Positions 42,591 through 52,966 of a stretch of DNA of 64,000 nt are shown here, in pieces. Origin of the DNA: Methyloligella sp. (lineage in GTDB: Bacteria > Pseudomonadota > Alphaproteobacteria > Rhizobiales > HXMU1428-3). How positions within the stretch are numbered: the stretch's first letter is position 1; every line of letters starts with the position of its first letter. Location of the stretch: the NCBI GenBank assembly GCA_021604645.1, contig BQJJ01000014.1, forward strand, positions 1-64,000, in the 5' to 3' direction. The notes beneath the pieces were generated by a model. That model was not told where the DNA came from. It worked only from the letters and a program-made list of their open reading frames with translations, and searched no databases. The position numbers were made by a program, and so were the translations under genes.

Positions 42591-43580
42591 TTATAGCAAT
42601 TCATTCTTTTTAGCTAAGTCCACCAAATTGGCTTCTGGACGTGCCCCAATGTGAGAAATAATCTCACTTGCGGCCACTGCCCCAAGAGAGCCGCAAATGT
42701 CTAGATTTTTACCTTGCGTAAAGCCATATAAAAATCCAGCTGCATAAAGGTCACCAGCACCCGTTGTATCAACGACCGTTTCAACAGCAATGCTAGGCGC
42801 TGCCATGGTTGCATTACCATGTAAAATCATAGAGCCTTTGGCACCTTGAGTAAGCGCAGCCAGCTCCACATCATGACGCACCTGATCAGCTGCATTCGAG
42901 AAATCATCTGTTTGGTAAAGTGCTTTAATTTCATCTTCATTCGCAAAGAGAATATCAACATGGCTTTTGATAAATTTTAGAAAATCATCGCGGTGACGAT
43001 CAACACAGAATCCATCTGACAATGAAAGAGCCACGCGTTGCCCAGCCGAACTTGCAATTTCAGCAGCTTTAAAGAACGCTTCTTTCGCACGAGGCGGGTC
43101 AAACAAATAGCCCTCTAAATACGTGATTTTTGCTGACTGAACTTGTTTTTCAGAAATTTCTTCAGGGCCAAGCTCGACGCATGCCCCAAGGTAGGTATTC
43201 ATTGTCCGCTCACCATCTGGTGTCACGAATACAAGGCAACGAGCAGTTGGTGTGTTGCCTTCATTAAATGGCGTGTCGAATTTTACGCCAATGGCATTGA
43301 GGTCATGGGCAAAAACTTTACCGAATTGATCATCATCAACAACACCGATAAAACCGGTTTTACCACCAAAAGCACCAATTCCAGCGCACGTATTCGCAGC
43401 AGATCCACCAGAAATCTCAACCGCTGGCCCCATCGCATCATAAAGACGATCAGCATCGGCAGCAGAGATCAACTGCATATGCCCTTTTGGCAAATCAAAA
43501 TCTTGTAAAACTTTGTCATCACATTTAGCAATAATATCAACAATAGCATTGCCAATTCCAAGTACATCAATATCAGACAT
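42591..43580 (-). CDS. adenosine kinase / PfkB family carbohydrate kinase
   Basis: GGSAANTCAGIGAFGGK; VDTTGAGDLYAAGFLYG. Confidence 0.92.
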   Translation of the reverse strand: MSDIDVLGIGNAIVDIIAKCDDKVLQDFDLPKGHMQLISAADADRLYDAMGPAVEISGGSAANTCAGIGAFGGKTGFIGVVDDDQFGKVFAHDLNAIGVKFDTPFNEGNTPTARCLVFVTPDGERTMNTYLGACVELGPEEISEKQVQSAKITYLEGYLFDPPRAKEAFFKAAEIASSAGQRVALSLSDGFCVDRHRDDFLKFIKSHVDILFANEDEIKALYQTDDFSNAADQVRHDVELAALTQGAKGSMILHGNATMAAPSIAVETVVDTTGAGDLYAAGFLYGFTQGKNLDICGSLGAVAASEIISHIGARPEANLVDLAKKNELL

Positions 43581-43798
43581 GTTACCCCGTCAATGAGCCA
43601 AATGCTCATTTCTCAAATTGAAAATCATTATTAAATTCCACCCGTTATAGGCCAGACAGCCCCCCATAAGTCAAGTCTTGAAAGGCGACTAGTCTCAAAG
43701 CTAGCCGAAAGTTTTACAAGGCTATCAATTAAAATACTCTCGGATAAAGGCGCAGTATTGTTTTTATGAATTAACCAAAACAATTTTTGAACCCTCAT

Positions 43799-43915
43799 TA
43801 CGAAGAAGGAGCTCAGCCCATTTTCGGGTTGAGGGACATGGCGAAGCCCGGTGCAAGCACCGCCCCTCGGAGGCCCAAGCGCCATAAGCGCTTGGAATAG
43901 CCGTGAGAGAGAGAG
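43799..43915 (+). repeat. long structured element LE-8
   Basis: CTCAGCCCattttcGGGTTGAG; CGGTGcaagCACCG; CCAAGCGCcataaGCGCTTGG. Confidence 0.92.
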
Positions 43916-43918
43916 ACC

Positions 43919-44569
43919 CTAGCTGACAACTTTCTCATCAAAATTACAAACATCAGCAACCTCACAACGCACACAGGCCGGTTTTCGAGCTTTGCAAATA
44001 TAACGACCATGTAAAATTAGCCAATGATGAGCATGAAGAAGATAATCTTTTGGGACCCGTTTTTCTAAAGCCAGTTCAACTTCAAGTACATTTTTACCAG
44101 GCGCTAAACCAGTTCTATTAGAGACCCGGTATATATGTGTATCGACAGCTATTGTCGGATGCCCAAAAGCAACATTCATCACAACATTGGCAGTCTTGCG
44201 CCCAACACCAGGTAATTTTTCAAGCGCTTCCCTGGTTTGTGGGACTTGGCCCTCAAAATCATCCAGTATCATTTGCGACAGAGCAATGACATTCTTAGCC
44301 TTATTGCGATAAAGCCCAATAGTTTTGATATGGTTGATAAGCTTTTCTTCGCCCAAGGCGACCATTTTTTCTGGCGTATCAGCAATTTTAAAAAGATCTT
44401 TCGTCGCTTTATTCACTCCAACATCCGTTGCCTGAGCAGAAAGAGCCACAGCAACAACCAATGTATAATCATTTGTATATTGAAGCTCGGTCTCAGGCTC
44501 AGGAAGAGCCGTAGATAGGCGTTCAAACAGAGTTTCTATTTGTTTTTTGGTGAGTTTTTTAATTGTCAT
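43919..44569 (-). CDS. nth: endonuclease III
   Basis: LPGVGRKTANVV; CKARKPACVRCEVADVC 4Fe-4S motif. Confidence 0.95.
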   Translation of the reverse strand: MTIKKLTKKQIETLFERLSTALPEPETELQYTNDYTLVVAVALSAQATDVGVNKATKDLFKIADTPEKMVALGEEKLINHIKTIGLYRNKAKNVIALSQMILDDFEGQVPQTREALEKLPGVGRKTANVVMNVAFGHPTIAVDTHIYRVSNRTGLAPGKNVLEVELALEKRVPKDYLLHAHHWLILHGRYICKARKPACVRCEVADVCNFDEKVVS

Positions 44570-44638
44570 CTTTTGCCGCGCGAAATTGTGAATGTCTCAA
44601 GACTTGCCAGATCGGTAACTCTGAATATACTGAACATT

Positions 44639-45214
44639 ATGAGCGATTTTACAAGACGAAATTCAGGAACAAATGAAAGAGAAAATAAACTTTCCGCGCA
44701 CTCTTCGAGAAAAAACGATGAAGAGCGATTGAAAGTTAACACTCATGAGTTCTCAGCCATGCTCACCCCTAATCGCTCGTTAAGCCCAAAAGGCTTCATC
44801 ATTTTTATGATCTGCATTTCCATAGTGTGTTTTACAACAGGACTAGTTTTCACATTAGCGGGCGCTTGGCCTGTGATGGGTTTTATGGGGCTAGATGTTT
44901 TACTGATCTATCTTGCGTTTCGAAAAAATTATAATGATTTAAAAATATTTGAAACCATAAGCCTTACCTCAAATGAACTGATATTAGAAAGAGTATACCC
45001 TTCTGGCCGTAGCCAGTCTTTTCAATATAACCCGTTCTGGGTCAAAGTGGGTATCAAAGAACATTCAAGCGGTGCTACAAAAATGCAGCTGATTTCCCAT
45101 GGTAAGGTTCTTAATTTTGGTAATTTTTTATCCGATGACGAACGCCGCGAATTCGCTTCCGTTTTAAACAGAGAAATCAACTTAGCCAAGAAAAGCCTCA
45201 ACGCGAATATATAA
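44639..45214 (+). CDS. DUF2244-like integral membrane protein
   Basis: start re-set to MSDFTRRNSG; MLTPNRSLSPKGF. Confidence 0.8.
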   Translation: MSDFTRRNSGTNERENKLSAHSSRKNDEERLKVNTHEFSAMLTPNRSLSPKGFIIFMICISIVCFTTGLVFTLAGAWPVMGFMGLDVLLIYLAFRKNYNDLKIFETISLTSNELILERVYPSGRSQSFQYNPFWVKVGIKEHSSGATKMQLISHGKVLNFGNFLSDDERREFASVLNREINLAKKSLNANI

Positions 45215-45223
45215 AATGTTTAA

Positions 45224-45340
45224 TTTCTCTCACGGCTATTTCAAGCGCTAAGGCGCTTGAGCCTCCGACGGGCGGCACTCGCGCCGGGCAGCTGGCGCTG
45301 CCATGTCCTTACGCCGAAAAAGCGTCACTCCTTCTTCGGA
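45224..45340 (-). repeat. long structured element LE-9, the only minus-oriented copy
   Basis: reverse complement reads gaagaaggagTGACGCtttttcgGCGTAagg...ctcaagcgccttagcgcttgaaatagccgtgagagaa. Confidence 0.88.
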
Positions 45341-45385
45341 TGGTGATATTTTTTATGAATTCATAAACACACCTAAAATTCTTCT

Positions 45386-45503
45386 ATCCGAAGAAGGAAG
45401 TGCTCTACTTCAGAGCACGAACATGGCGCCATAGGCGTCCGGTGCTAAGCACCGCACCTCGTAGGCCCGCTGCATAGCAGCGGAATAGCCGTGAGAGAGA
45501 AAA
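45386..45503 (+). repeat. long structured element LE-10
   Basis: GTGCTCTacttcAGAGCAC; GGCGCCataGGCGTC; CCGCTGCataGCAGCGG. Confidence 0.92.
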
Positions 45504-45522
45504 CAAACCTATTAAAAAATAC

Positions 45523-46059
45523 TTATTTTTTAATAGGTTCTTGCTGAAATAAACCCCAGATGTGGTCCTGGCGAAGCCAACCTTTAATTTTTTTATTCAC
45601 TGCAACATGACACCAATCCCCTGTGCAGGTGATGATATGAACAATGACCCCCTTGCCAATTTTAGCAAGCGATGTGCTATTTTTTGACGAGCTTTCAAAA
45701 AGAGAAAAATACTCAAGGGCTTTATCTTTGGGATTTAGGGTGACACCAGTGCGCCGGCGTGAAAGTAAGCTATGAAATACCCATCCCTTAGCTCCGGTTT
45801 GATCTTCAATTTCTCGCCAATTTTCGTATTCAGAAACGATTTTGACCGGTAAACCGAGTTTCTTAAACACCCATAAAATCTTATGATTACGCCCAGGTCC
45901 ACGGCGCACATTCACCAAATCAGACTTTAAGCTAACAAAACGCGGGACAGTTTCACCGCTAGGGCCAATGGTTCTCTCTAAAGCATTTGCACTTTTGCTG
46001 TAAGGTATAGAGAGCAGAAGCAAACTAGATATAAGGACAATAGCTTTAAGACGGATCAT
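45523..46059 (-). CDS. secreted SH3-domain protein
   Basis: PRFVSLKSDLVNVRRGPGRNHKILWVF; second SH3-like repeat. Confidence 0.85.
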   Translation of the reverse strand: MIRLKAIVLISSLLLLSIPYSKSANALERTIGPSGETVPRFVSLKSDLVNVRRGPGRNHKILWVFKKLGLPVKIVSEYENWREIEDQTGAKGWVFHSLLSRRRTGVTLNPKDKALEYFSLFESSSKNSTSLAKIGKGVIVHIITCTGDWCHVAVNKKIKGWLRQDHIWGLFQQEPIKK

Positions 46060-46122
46060 AAAATAGCAAACTTAATCGTGTTAAATGATTGAGAAAAAGG
46101 TAAATCAGAGCATCATATCAGG

Positions 46123-46155
46123 CCGGTTGCGAAGTAGGCAACTAAAGGCCACAAC
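46123..46155 (+). repeat. degenerate SE
   Basis: ccgGTTGCgaagtagGCAACtaaaggccacaa. Confidence 0.65.
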
Positions 46156-46369
46156 AAGCACCAAACTAATAATATAACTATGACCTTAATAGGACAATAG
46201 ACCGCCTATTACAATGAGCACAGATATAAATAAGATGTGATATTTGATATTCATTCATAATTTTCTCTGTAAATTAATAAATGATGTGAAAATGCCTTTC
46301 CCCAAATCAGTTCCATTTGGTACAACAGTGATAACATATAACTCATAAAATTAAATAAGGGGGGAAACC

Positions 46370-47368
46370 ATGAATAAAGATCCACTTGTCATTGTTACCC
46401 GCAAATTACCAGATAGCATTGAAAGTCGGATGGCAGAGCTGTTTAACGTTCGCCTAAATCCGACAGATCAACCACTTTCACAAGCTGATTTAGCTGAAGC
46501 AGTGGCAGCCGCTGATATTCTGGTACCAACAGTAACAGATAAAATCACCTCTGAGATTATTGGTCATGCAAGTAACAATCTAAAATTAATCGCAAATTTT
46601 GGGGCAGGCGTTGATAATATTGACCTGGATGCCGCAAAAGACGCAAATATCATTGTCACCAATACACCAGGTGTCTTAACTGAAGATACGGCCGATATGA
46701 CAATGGCATTGATGCTAGCAGTCCCGCGCCGTCTTTTAGAAGGAGCAATCTTTCTAAATGATCCAGCAAATAAATGGGGGGGCTGGTCACCGACCTGGAT
46801 GTTAGGGCATCGCTTAAACGGTAAAGCTCTTGGCATCATTGGTATGGGACGAATAGGTCAAGCAGTGGCAAGGCGCGCCAAAGCCTTCGGTTTTAAAATA
46901 AACTATCATAACCGTCGTCCAATCTCTCAAGACATTGAAAAAGAGCTCGATGCAACATACTGGGAAAATCTCGACCAGATGCTTACACGCATGGATGTGA
47001 TCTCGGTGAATTGCCCCTCAACACCTGCGACCTATCATCTTTTGTCAGCGCGTAGGTTAAACTTGCTTAAACCCACAGCCTTCATCATCAACACCGCCCG
47101 CGGTGACATCATTGACGAAGAAGCGCTGGCCACTATCATTGAAAATGGAGCCATTGCTGGCGCTGGGCTCGATGTGTTCGAGCATGAACCGCAAATTGAT
47201 AAACGGCTCTTACATAATGAACGGGTTGTTGCCTTGCCTCATATGAGTTCAGCAACTTTGGAAAGCCGTATCGATATGGGCGAAAAAGTCATGATTAACA
47301 TCAAAGCTTACATTGATAATCATGCGCCACCAGATCGTGTTTTTCCAGCTTGTCGGCCAGTAAAATAA
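46370..47368 (+). CDS. D-2-hydroxyacid dehydrogenase
   Basis: GIIGMGRIGQAVARRAKAFGF; NTARGDIIDEEAL. Confidence 0.93.
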   Translation: MNKDPLVIVTRKLPDSIESRMAELFNVRLNPTDQPLSQADLAEAVAAADILVPTVTDKITSEIIGHASNNLKLIANFGAGVDNIDLDAAKDANIIVTNTPGVLTEDTADMTMALMLAVPRRLLEGAIFLNDPANKWGGWSPTWMLGHRLNGKALGIIGMGRIGQAVARRAKAFGFKINYHNRRPISQDIEKELDATYWENLDQMLTRMDVISVNCPSTPATYHLLSARRLNLLKPTAFIINTARGDIIDEEALATIIENGAIAGAGLDVFEHEPQIDKRLLHNERVVALPHMSSATLESRIDMGEKVMINIKAYIDNHAPPDRVFPACRPVK

Positions 47369-47494
47369 GAAAAAACGATAAACTATACGCATTTGTAATG
47401 TTTCTACAGGCTTAAGCCCAATTTTAGCCCTTGTTTGGTCCCGTTTTCACCAAGTCATCATGGTTTTCTTAAACAAGTAAATTATTTGTGAGAA

Positions 47495-47530
47495 TGCGGT
47501 TGCTAGTGGGCAACCTGAAGCATAAAAGGG
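47495..47530 (+). repeat. SE
   Basis: gcgGTTGCtagtggGCAACctgaagcataaaa. Confidence 0.8.
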
Positions 47531-47537
47531 AACCATT

Positions 47538-48914
47538 ATGACAATGCGCAAACAAGTCTCAAATTTAGTGCTTAGCGTGCCTAAAATTCTGGGCGTCGTA
47601 GCTCTAGCAGCTTTAGCCTTTACCACCACAGTTCAGGCATCCGAAGAAAGAGAGAGTTCAGACATCAAGCTTAGAACAGAGCTTGGTCAAAATTCTTACC
47701 TGGGTGACAAGGGACAGAAAACCTATCTACGTATTGACCTAGAAGGCATCCGAAAAGAAAAAACTGAACGTACACCCGTTAACATTGCTATCGTTATAGA
47801 TAAGTCAGGTTCAATGAACGGGAGTAAGCTTGCTCAAGCAAAAGAAGCCGCGATCATGGCAGTCGAGCGTTTGGGACGAGATGATTATGTATCAATCGTT
47901 ACATATAGCAGCAAAGTCGATGTGTTGATGCCGTCCACAAGGGTGACAAACACAACAGAGTTTCGCCGTCGCATTAGCTCGATTAGATCAACAGGGCAAA
48001 CGGCACTATACGCAGGCACAAAACGTGGCATCCATGAACTTGAAGCATTTCTAGATGAAAATCGCGTCAACCGTGTCATCCTACTCTCAGACGGTTTGGC
48101 AAATGTTGGCCCCTCAAAACCAAGTGACTTGGAAGCGCTGGGTCAAAGGGCTGGTGCTAAAGGCATCTCTATTACCACAATTGGATTAGGACTTGGCTTT
48201 AATGAAGATCTAATGACAAAACTCGCTTACGCAAGTGATGGTAACCATGCGTTTGTAAAACATGAGCGAGACTTGGTTGATATTTTCAACAAAGAGTTTG
48301 GTGATGTTCTTTCTGTAATCGCTCAAGATATTGAAATCATCATAGAATGCGAAGTTGGCATTCGCCCCATCCGTTTAATGGGTAGAAGAGCTGACATAAA
48401 TGGTCAAACCATACGTGTAAAATTAAATCAGCTTTATGGTGCTCAATCGAAGCACCTGATTATTGAAGCTGAGCTAGATGAGACTTATGACGAAGGCGAT
48501 CATAAATTTGCAAGAGTGACCATCGATTATCGCTCGCTGCAAAATAAATCGAGAGAAACCTTAAAGGCAGAAGCTAAAATCAATTTCACAAAATCCAAAA
48601 GCCGTGCAGCAAAAGCCGTGAATAAACGCGTGATGAGTGATGTGATCGAGCAAATTGCAACCGAGAAAAATGAAGAAGCTGTCAGCCTTAGAGATAAAGG
48701 TGACATAAAAAGAGCAAAAGAAATTTTGCAGGGCAACGCAGCCTATCTAGCAAAAGAAGCCCAAAATCTCGGTGGAGATTATGCCCCGAAATTAAAAGAC
48801 CTCGCTAAGAAAAATAGAGCAGATGCAGAAAACTTAACCGGCAACAAATGGCGCTCATCCCGCAAAGAAATGAAAGCCAGAGCCTACCGCCAGAAAACAC
48901 AGCAGTCATACTAA
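47538..48914 (+). CDS. secreted von Willebrand factor type A domain protein
   Basis: NIAIVIDKSGSMNGSKLAQAK MIDAS. Confidence 0.92.
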   Translation: MTMRKQVSNLVLSVPKILGVVALAALAFTTTVQASEERESSDIKLRTELGQNSYLGDKGQKTYLRIDLEGIRKEKTERTPVNIAIVIDKSGSMNGSKLAQAKEAAIMAVERLGRDDYVSIVTYSSKVDVLMPSTRVTNTTEFRRRISSIRSTGQTALYAGTKRGIHELEAFLDENRVNRVILLSDGLANVGPSKPSDLEALGQRAGAKGISITTIGLGLGFNEDLMTKLAYASDGNHAFVKHERDLVDIFNKEFGDVLSVIAQDIEIIIECEVGIRPIRLMGRRADINGQTIRVKLNQLYGAQSKHLIIEAELDETYDEGDHKFARVTIDYRSLQNKSRETLKAEAKINFTKSKSRAAKAVNKRVMSDVIEQIATEKNEEAVSLRDKGDIKRAKEILQGNAAYLAKEAQNLGGDYAPKLKDLAKKNRADAENLTGNKWRSSRKEMKARAYRQKTQQSY

Positions 48915-49021
48915 GTGGCACTTCTTCAGCGCCAGGACATGGCGCCAGGGGCGTCCGGCGCGTTGCGCCGACCCTCGGAGGGCTTGGCTGTTAAAGCAGC
49001 AGAATAGCCCGTGAGAGAAAA
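48915..49021 (+). repeat. degenerate long element LE-11
   Basis: ggacatggcgccaggggcgtccggcgcgttgcgccgaccctcggagggc...aatagcccgtgagagaaaa. Confidence 0.75.
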
Positions 49022-49032
49022 TAGACCAAATA

Positions 49033-49075
49033 AAAAACCCCTCGTGATTATATATATCACGAGGGGTTTTTTTAT
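49033..49075. terminator. bidirectional intrinsic terminator
   Basis: aaaaaACCCCTCGTGATtatatATATCACGAGGGGTttttttta. Confidence 0.9.
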
Positions 49076-49104
49076 TTTTAACAAGTTCAAAAAATCAGCG
49101 ATTG

Positions 49105-49377
49105 CTAATTAGAATTCTCAACTTGGATACCAAACATTTCCTCGACATTAATGCCATGCGGATAGTGTTTCCATCCAATAAAAAGTGCACCAAATATAAT
49201 GGCTGCTAGAATAGCACCAGTAATTGGATTTCCGCTAAAAATGATATTAATGAAATTACCAATAAATGCGGCAACCAAAACCAATACAGACAATGTAATA
49301 ACAGTCACCCAATTAATTTGTGACCAATCAATAAAATCCATGAAATTTACTCCTATCAACTTCCCCAATCTAGGCAT
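49105..49377 (-). CDS. small membrane protein
   Basis: two predicted TM segments; convergent with VWA gene. Confidence 0.6.
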   Translation of the reverse strand: MPRLGKLIGVNFMDFIDWSQINWVTVITLSVLVLVAAFIGNFINIIFSGNPITGAILAAIIFGALFIGWKHYPHGINVEEMFGIQVENSN

Positions 49378-49730
49378 GATCTTATGTCAGACGTGTGAAG
49401 TTGTCACATGCTTTTAACCACCAGACGTGGCTATTTGAACCCATATTGGAAAAATTTAAGTGAAAAAGAAAACACCATTTAGTTATTCTTATGAAATAAG
49501 AGCCTCTTTGCAGAAAAAAAAGACCAAAATTTTAGAAAAAACATTCCAATACTACTTTATTTTCTAGAGCCATCATATTATGTAATAATATAACAAATTT
49601 TTGTATGGAAACTATTCGATTAAAGGTCTAGGTTCTAACATCAAAAATAAATAACCAGTTTAAGTCCTTTAGAGACCAATTTTCTTAAACACTCTTTGGC
49701 TGTAAACACGAATTAAATCAGGGTAACCAA

Positions 49731-50312
49731 TTGAGTACGCTCAAAATTCTTGAAACCGTTCAACTCCCAACAGATCATGGGCACTTCATTATGTCGATCA
49801 TTTCTTATGGAGATGATTTAGAGCATATTGTCTTAGAACGCAGCTCAAATGTGAGTGAAATACCGATAATACGCATTCATTCAGAATGTATGACCGGCGA
49901 TGTCTTTCGCTCGCACCGCTGCGATTGCGGGGAACAGCTAGAGAAATCATTAAAAAAGATTGGTCAAACTGGCCACGGTTTTGTTTTTTATCTGCGTCAA
50001 GAAGGCCGAGGCATCGGCCTATTGAATAAAATGAAGGCCTATAATCTTCAAGAACAGGGCCTTGATACAGCAGAAGCCAATGAAAAATTGGGCTTTGACA
50101 TTGATTTGCGTGAATATGACATCGTCGCATCATTTTTAAAATCAAAAGATGTGGGTCATGTGAAACTGATCACCAATAACCCTGAAAAATGTGATGCATT
50201 GAGAGATGGCGGTATTGAGGTAGATCGGATCCCCTTACCAACGACAACCCATAATGCAAATGAGCGCTACAAAAGCACAAAAATGAACAAGCTCGGTCAC
50301 TACGGTCACTAG
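49731..50312 (+). CDS. ribA: GTP cyclohydrolase II
   Basis: IRIHSECMTGDVFRSHRCDCGEQLE; LRQEGRGIGLLNK. Confidence 0.93.
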   Translation: MSTLKILETVQLPTDHGHFIMSIISYGDDLEHIVLERSSNVSEIPIIRIHSECMTGDVFRSHRCDCGEQLEKSLKKIGQTGHGFVFYLRQEGRGIGLLNKMKAYNLQEQGLDTAEANEKLGFDIDLREYDIVASFLKSKDVGHVKLITNNPEKCDALRDGGIEVDRIPLPTTTHNANERYKSTKMNKLGHYGH

Positions 50313-50401
50313 CGCGGTTGCTTAGTGGGCAACTGAAGCGCCACTAAGAAAGCGCGCTTGCCGCGCTGGTTGCTTAGTGGGCAATCAGAAGGAGCGCTAA
50401 A
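50311..50401 (+). repeat. two tandem SE copies
   Basis: gcgcggttgcttagtgggcaactgaagcgccactaagaa and gctggttgcttagtgggcaatcagaaggagcgctaa. Confidence 0.85.
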
Positions 50402-50432
50402 CAAGCGGACAATTGAAAGTTCAATTTTTCCA

Positions 50433-50555
50433 TACGAAGAAGGAGCTCATCCCCTTTCGGGATGAGGGACATGGCGAAGCGCCAGCGCAGCCCGGCGTAA
50501 GCGCCGCACCTCGTAGGCCTATGAGCTTTAGCTCATAGAATAGCCGTGAGAGAGA
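50433..50555 (+). repeat. long structured element LE-12
   Basis: CTCATCCCctttcGGGATGAG; CGGCGtaaGCGCCG; CTATGAGCtttaGCTCATAG. Confidence 0.92.
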
Positions 50556-50588
50556 TAGAGAAAAAACAACCCTAAAACTCTCACTCTC

Positions 50589-51755
50589 CTATCTAACTAA
50601 AATCGCATGATTATCCCACTGGAGATGACGGGCTGTTTCAAACCGTTTAGAAACTTGAGTGCTTAAGCTCGTTTGTTCAACTTGGCCTGTACCGCTTGTT
50701 TGTACAAATTCGCTCTTAGAATGTGTTCGGGCGACCCCGCATCCATCTATTAATTTTCGCGTCCCAATAAACGTCCGATTAACGGCATCCCAATAAGAAA
50801 TAAATCCGCCACGTGGATGCGATGCAGCGATAATCTCACCTGAATTGTCAACCGTAACGGAGCCAACATAGTTTTTCATATCACGAAGAACTTCTTTGGG
50901 CGCTGCAACCAATTTAATCTCGTGCCCTCGATCATGAAACCCAATGAGAGGAGGTTGGTTTGTCTTCGGCCCTTTAAATTGGCCTCCAAAAACAACTCGG
51001 TTTTTACCAGCAACAGTAAGATGCCGGATAGACAATTGATGAAGCAAGGCAGGCAGTGTTTGCTTCTCGATCAGGGTTCCAGTGCGGCAGTCAATATAAA
51101 CCAGAGACGGCTCCATCTCAGTTAAATTTAAAATCTGTCGTCCCGTCTCCGGGCTTGTCTCAAGCCCACCATTGGCAATAACAAGTGTAATGCCATCATC
51201 AAGCAAAGCCATATCATGTGGGCCAATACCAAAACTGGAAAATTCACCAATTTGCTTATAACCTGCCGTTGCATCACGAATGCCTATAACACCAACACCA
51301 TTTTCAAAATCATTCTCAGTGGTAAACAAGAGCTTCCCATTCGGAGAAAAAACACCATGACCATAAAAATGTCGATCCTCTTTTGCAAAAAAATGAAATG
51401 GTTCTCTCGCTCTGTTTGTTGAAAAAGCAACAGCAAACCGTCCAGGGCGGCGTGCAAATGCAACGACTTCTACAGGCTGGGTAATCCGTTCGCCAAGTCC
51501 ATGCGGCCGCACAGCAACATCATGACCACGTCCAGGTAAAGCAACAGATCTTAAATCACCTGCGCTCGTAAAAAGAGCAGCCGAATATGAAGCGCTTTCC
51601 CCATTTGGTAGATGACGCCGGGCAGCGGCAAAAAGTTCTTCTGTCTTCTCTGAAGCTTGTACAGTTGGAGATAAAATAAATGCTGGTAAAGCACCGGCAC
51701 TAACTGCCAAACCAGATCGGATAAAGTCTCTTCGATTAATCGCCATCTGATGCAT
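50589..51755 (-). CDS. DUF1513-like secreted beta-propeller protein
   Basis: Tat-like signal INRRDFIRSGLAVSAGALPAF; downstream of imelysin. Confidence 0.8.
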   Translation of the reverse strand: MHQMAINRRDFIRSGLAVSAGALPAFILSPTVQASEKTEELFAAARRHLPNGESASYSAALFTSAGDLRSVALPGRGHDVAVRPHGLGERITQPVEVVAFARRPGRFAVAFSTNRAREPFHFFAKEDRHFYGHGVFSPNGKLLFTTENDFENGVGVIGIRDATAGYKQIGEFSSFGIGPHDMALLDDGITLVIANGGLETSPETGRQILNLTEMEPSLVYIDCRTGTLIEKQTLPALLHQLSIRHLTVAGKNRVVFGGQFKGPKTNQPPLIGFHDRGHEIKLVAAPKEVLRDMKNYVGSVTVDNSGEIIAASHPRGGFISYWDAVNRTFIGTRKLIDGCGVARTHSKSEFVQTSGTGQVEQTSLSTQVSKRFETARHLQWDNHAILVR

Positions 51756-52923
51756 TAAATCCTAAAGGCAAATCAGCTGCGAGCGCAAAATAACGAGCAA
51801 AGCCAACATTTAAATGTGATACGGTTTTAGCAATATCTTTGAGTTGGCTTTTCGCGTTTTCATCAGCTAATACATTAAAAATCAGAAATGATTTTTTCTC
51901 AAACCCGTCGAAAGAAGCATAAATCTTTTGAAACATTTTACGAACGTGGAATTGTAAATCGACGGGCGATTTATCTAAAAGAAGTTTAAAGCCACTTTTT
52001 CGGACAAAATGATCCATAGCTTCAATATTGGTTTTGATAACTCGCAAGGAAAGTCCCGAACGCCAAAAAGCAGCACGTTTTGGTTTCGTGGTTTTTCCCT
52101 TGCGCCCAAACAGCGGTTGAATTTTCAAATCATGAATCTTTTTCATCTCAACGGTAACGGATTGATAAAATTCTAGAATGACTTCCTTGCGGTTACGATA
52201 ATGTTCATTGGTGGCTGACGGGTTTAATAATTCTTTTATTGTCGCATTCTGCTCTTTCCAACCATTATAGACCTCTGCAGAAAGTTGCTGAATATTAGCT
52301 GTTAATCTAATGCCATAATCACAACGAAAACGACCCTGTTCGTCAGCAGTAAAAAGATTTTTAAAATCTTGTGTATTACCATTGCCAAAGAGAACGAACT
52401 CAAGTGCAGTTAACCCCTGCACCGCAATCGACTTTTCAGAAAATTTTTGAGGCGAGAGAGCTTGTCTGTCCTTAGCTTTTAGTAAACGCCGAACAGCTCT
52501 TAACCCACGCCCTTTATGGTCTGGCCAATAGGCAAGCTTCTCCAACCTATAATTTTTTACAATTGGCCCAAAATGAATATGTTCAATCGCTGCAAATGAA
52601 ATCACGGTGTTAGTAAAATTCTTTTTAACCAACTCAAATTGTACTGCGCTTTGGTCTGTACAAAATTGGATCATACTCGACTTCAATTTTTGGCTGTTCA
52701 AAAAGAGAGCTTTATAGCGAGGTAAAATATGTTTCGTATATGAGTTATAAGCTAACGTCTCCAAAACCTCATCACTAGTAAGCTCACTATCAGATTTTTG
52801 AATAGGTGTTTTTGTCTCTGTCGCTGCGCTTATAGTGAAAGGCATAAACATAAGACTGATAAAAAAAACAAATAAAAAAGAGCGAAAATTTTTAAAACTT
52901 AAAACAAGCACAATGTGCCTCAT
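51736..52923 (-). CDS. imelysin-family protein
   Basis: FGPIVKNYRLEKLAYWPDHKGRGLRAVRRLL; VQGLTALEFVLFG. Confidence 0.85.
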   Translation of the reverse strand: MRHIVLVLSFKNFRSFLFVFFISLMFMPFTISAATETKTPIQKSDSELTSDEVLETLAYNSYTKHILPRYKALFLNSQKLKSSMIQFCTDQSAVQFELVKKNFTNTVISFAAIEHIHFGPIVKNYRLEKLAYWPDHKGRGLRAVRRLLKAKDRQALSPQKFSEKSIAVQGLTALEFVLFGNGNTQDFKNLFTADEQGRFRCDYGIRLTANIQQLSAEVYNGWKEQNATIKELLNPSATNEHYRNRKEVILEFYQSVTVEMKKIHDLKIQPLFGRKGKTTKPKRAAFWRSGLSLRVIKTNIEAMDHFVRKSGFKLLLDKSPVDLQFHVRKMFQKIYASFDGFEKKSFLIFNVLADENAKSQLKDIAKTVSHLNVGFARYFALAADLPLGFNASDGD

Positions 52924-52966
52924 AATTTTTGTTGAGTTGAAGAGAAACTATAGCAAACCTAAAAAT

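Noticed and set aside
43631-44010. ORFs 43631-43885(-) and 43813-44010(-)
   Set aside because: Antisense reading of LE-8 and nth in another frame.
45224-45503. Inverted LE pair as terminal inverted repeats of an insertion sequence
   Set aside because: Only ~45 bp lies between the copies, with no ORF, and the two copies differ in their stem sequences.
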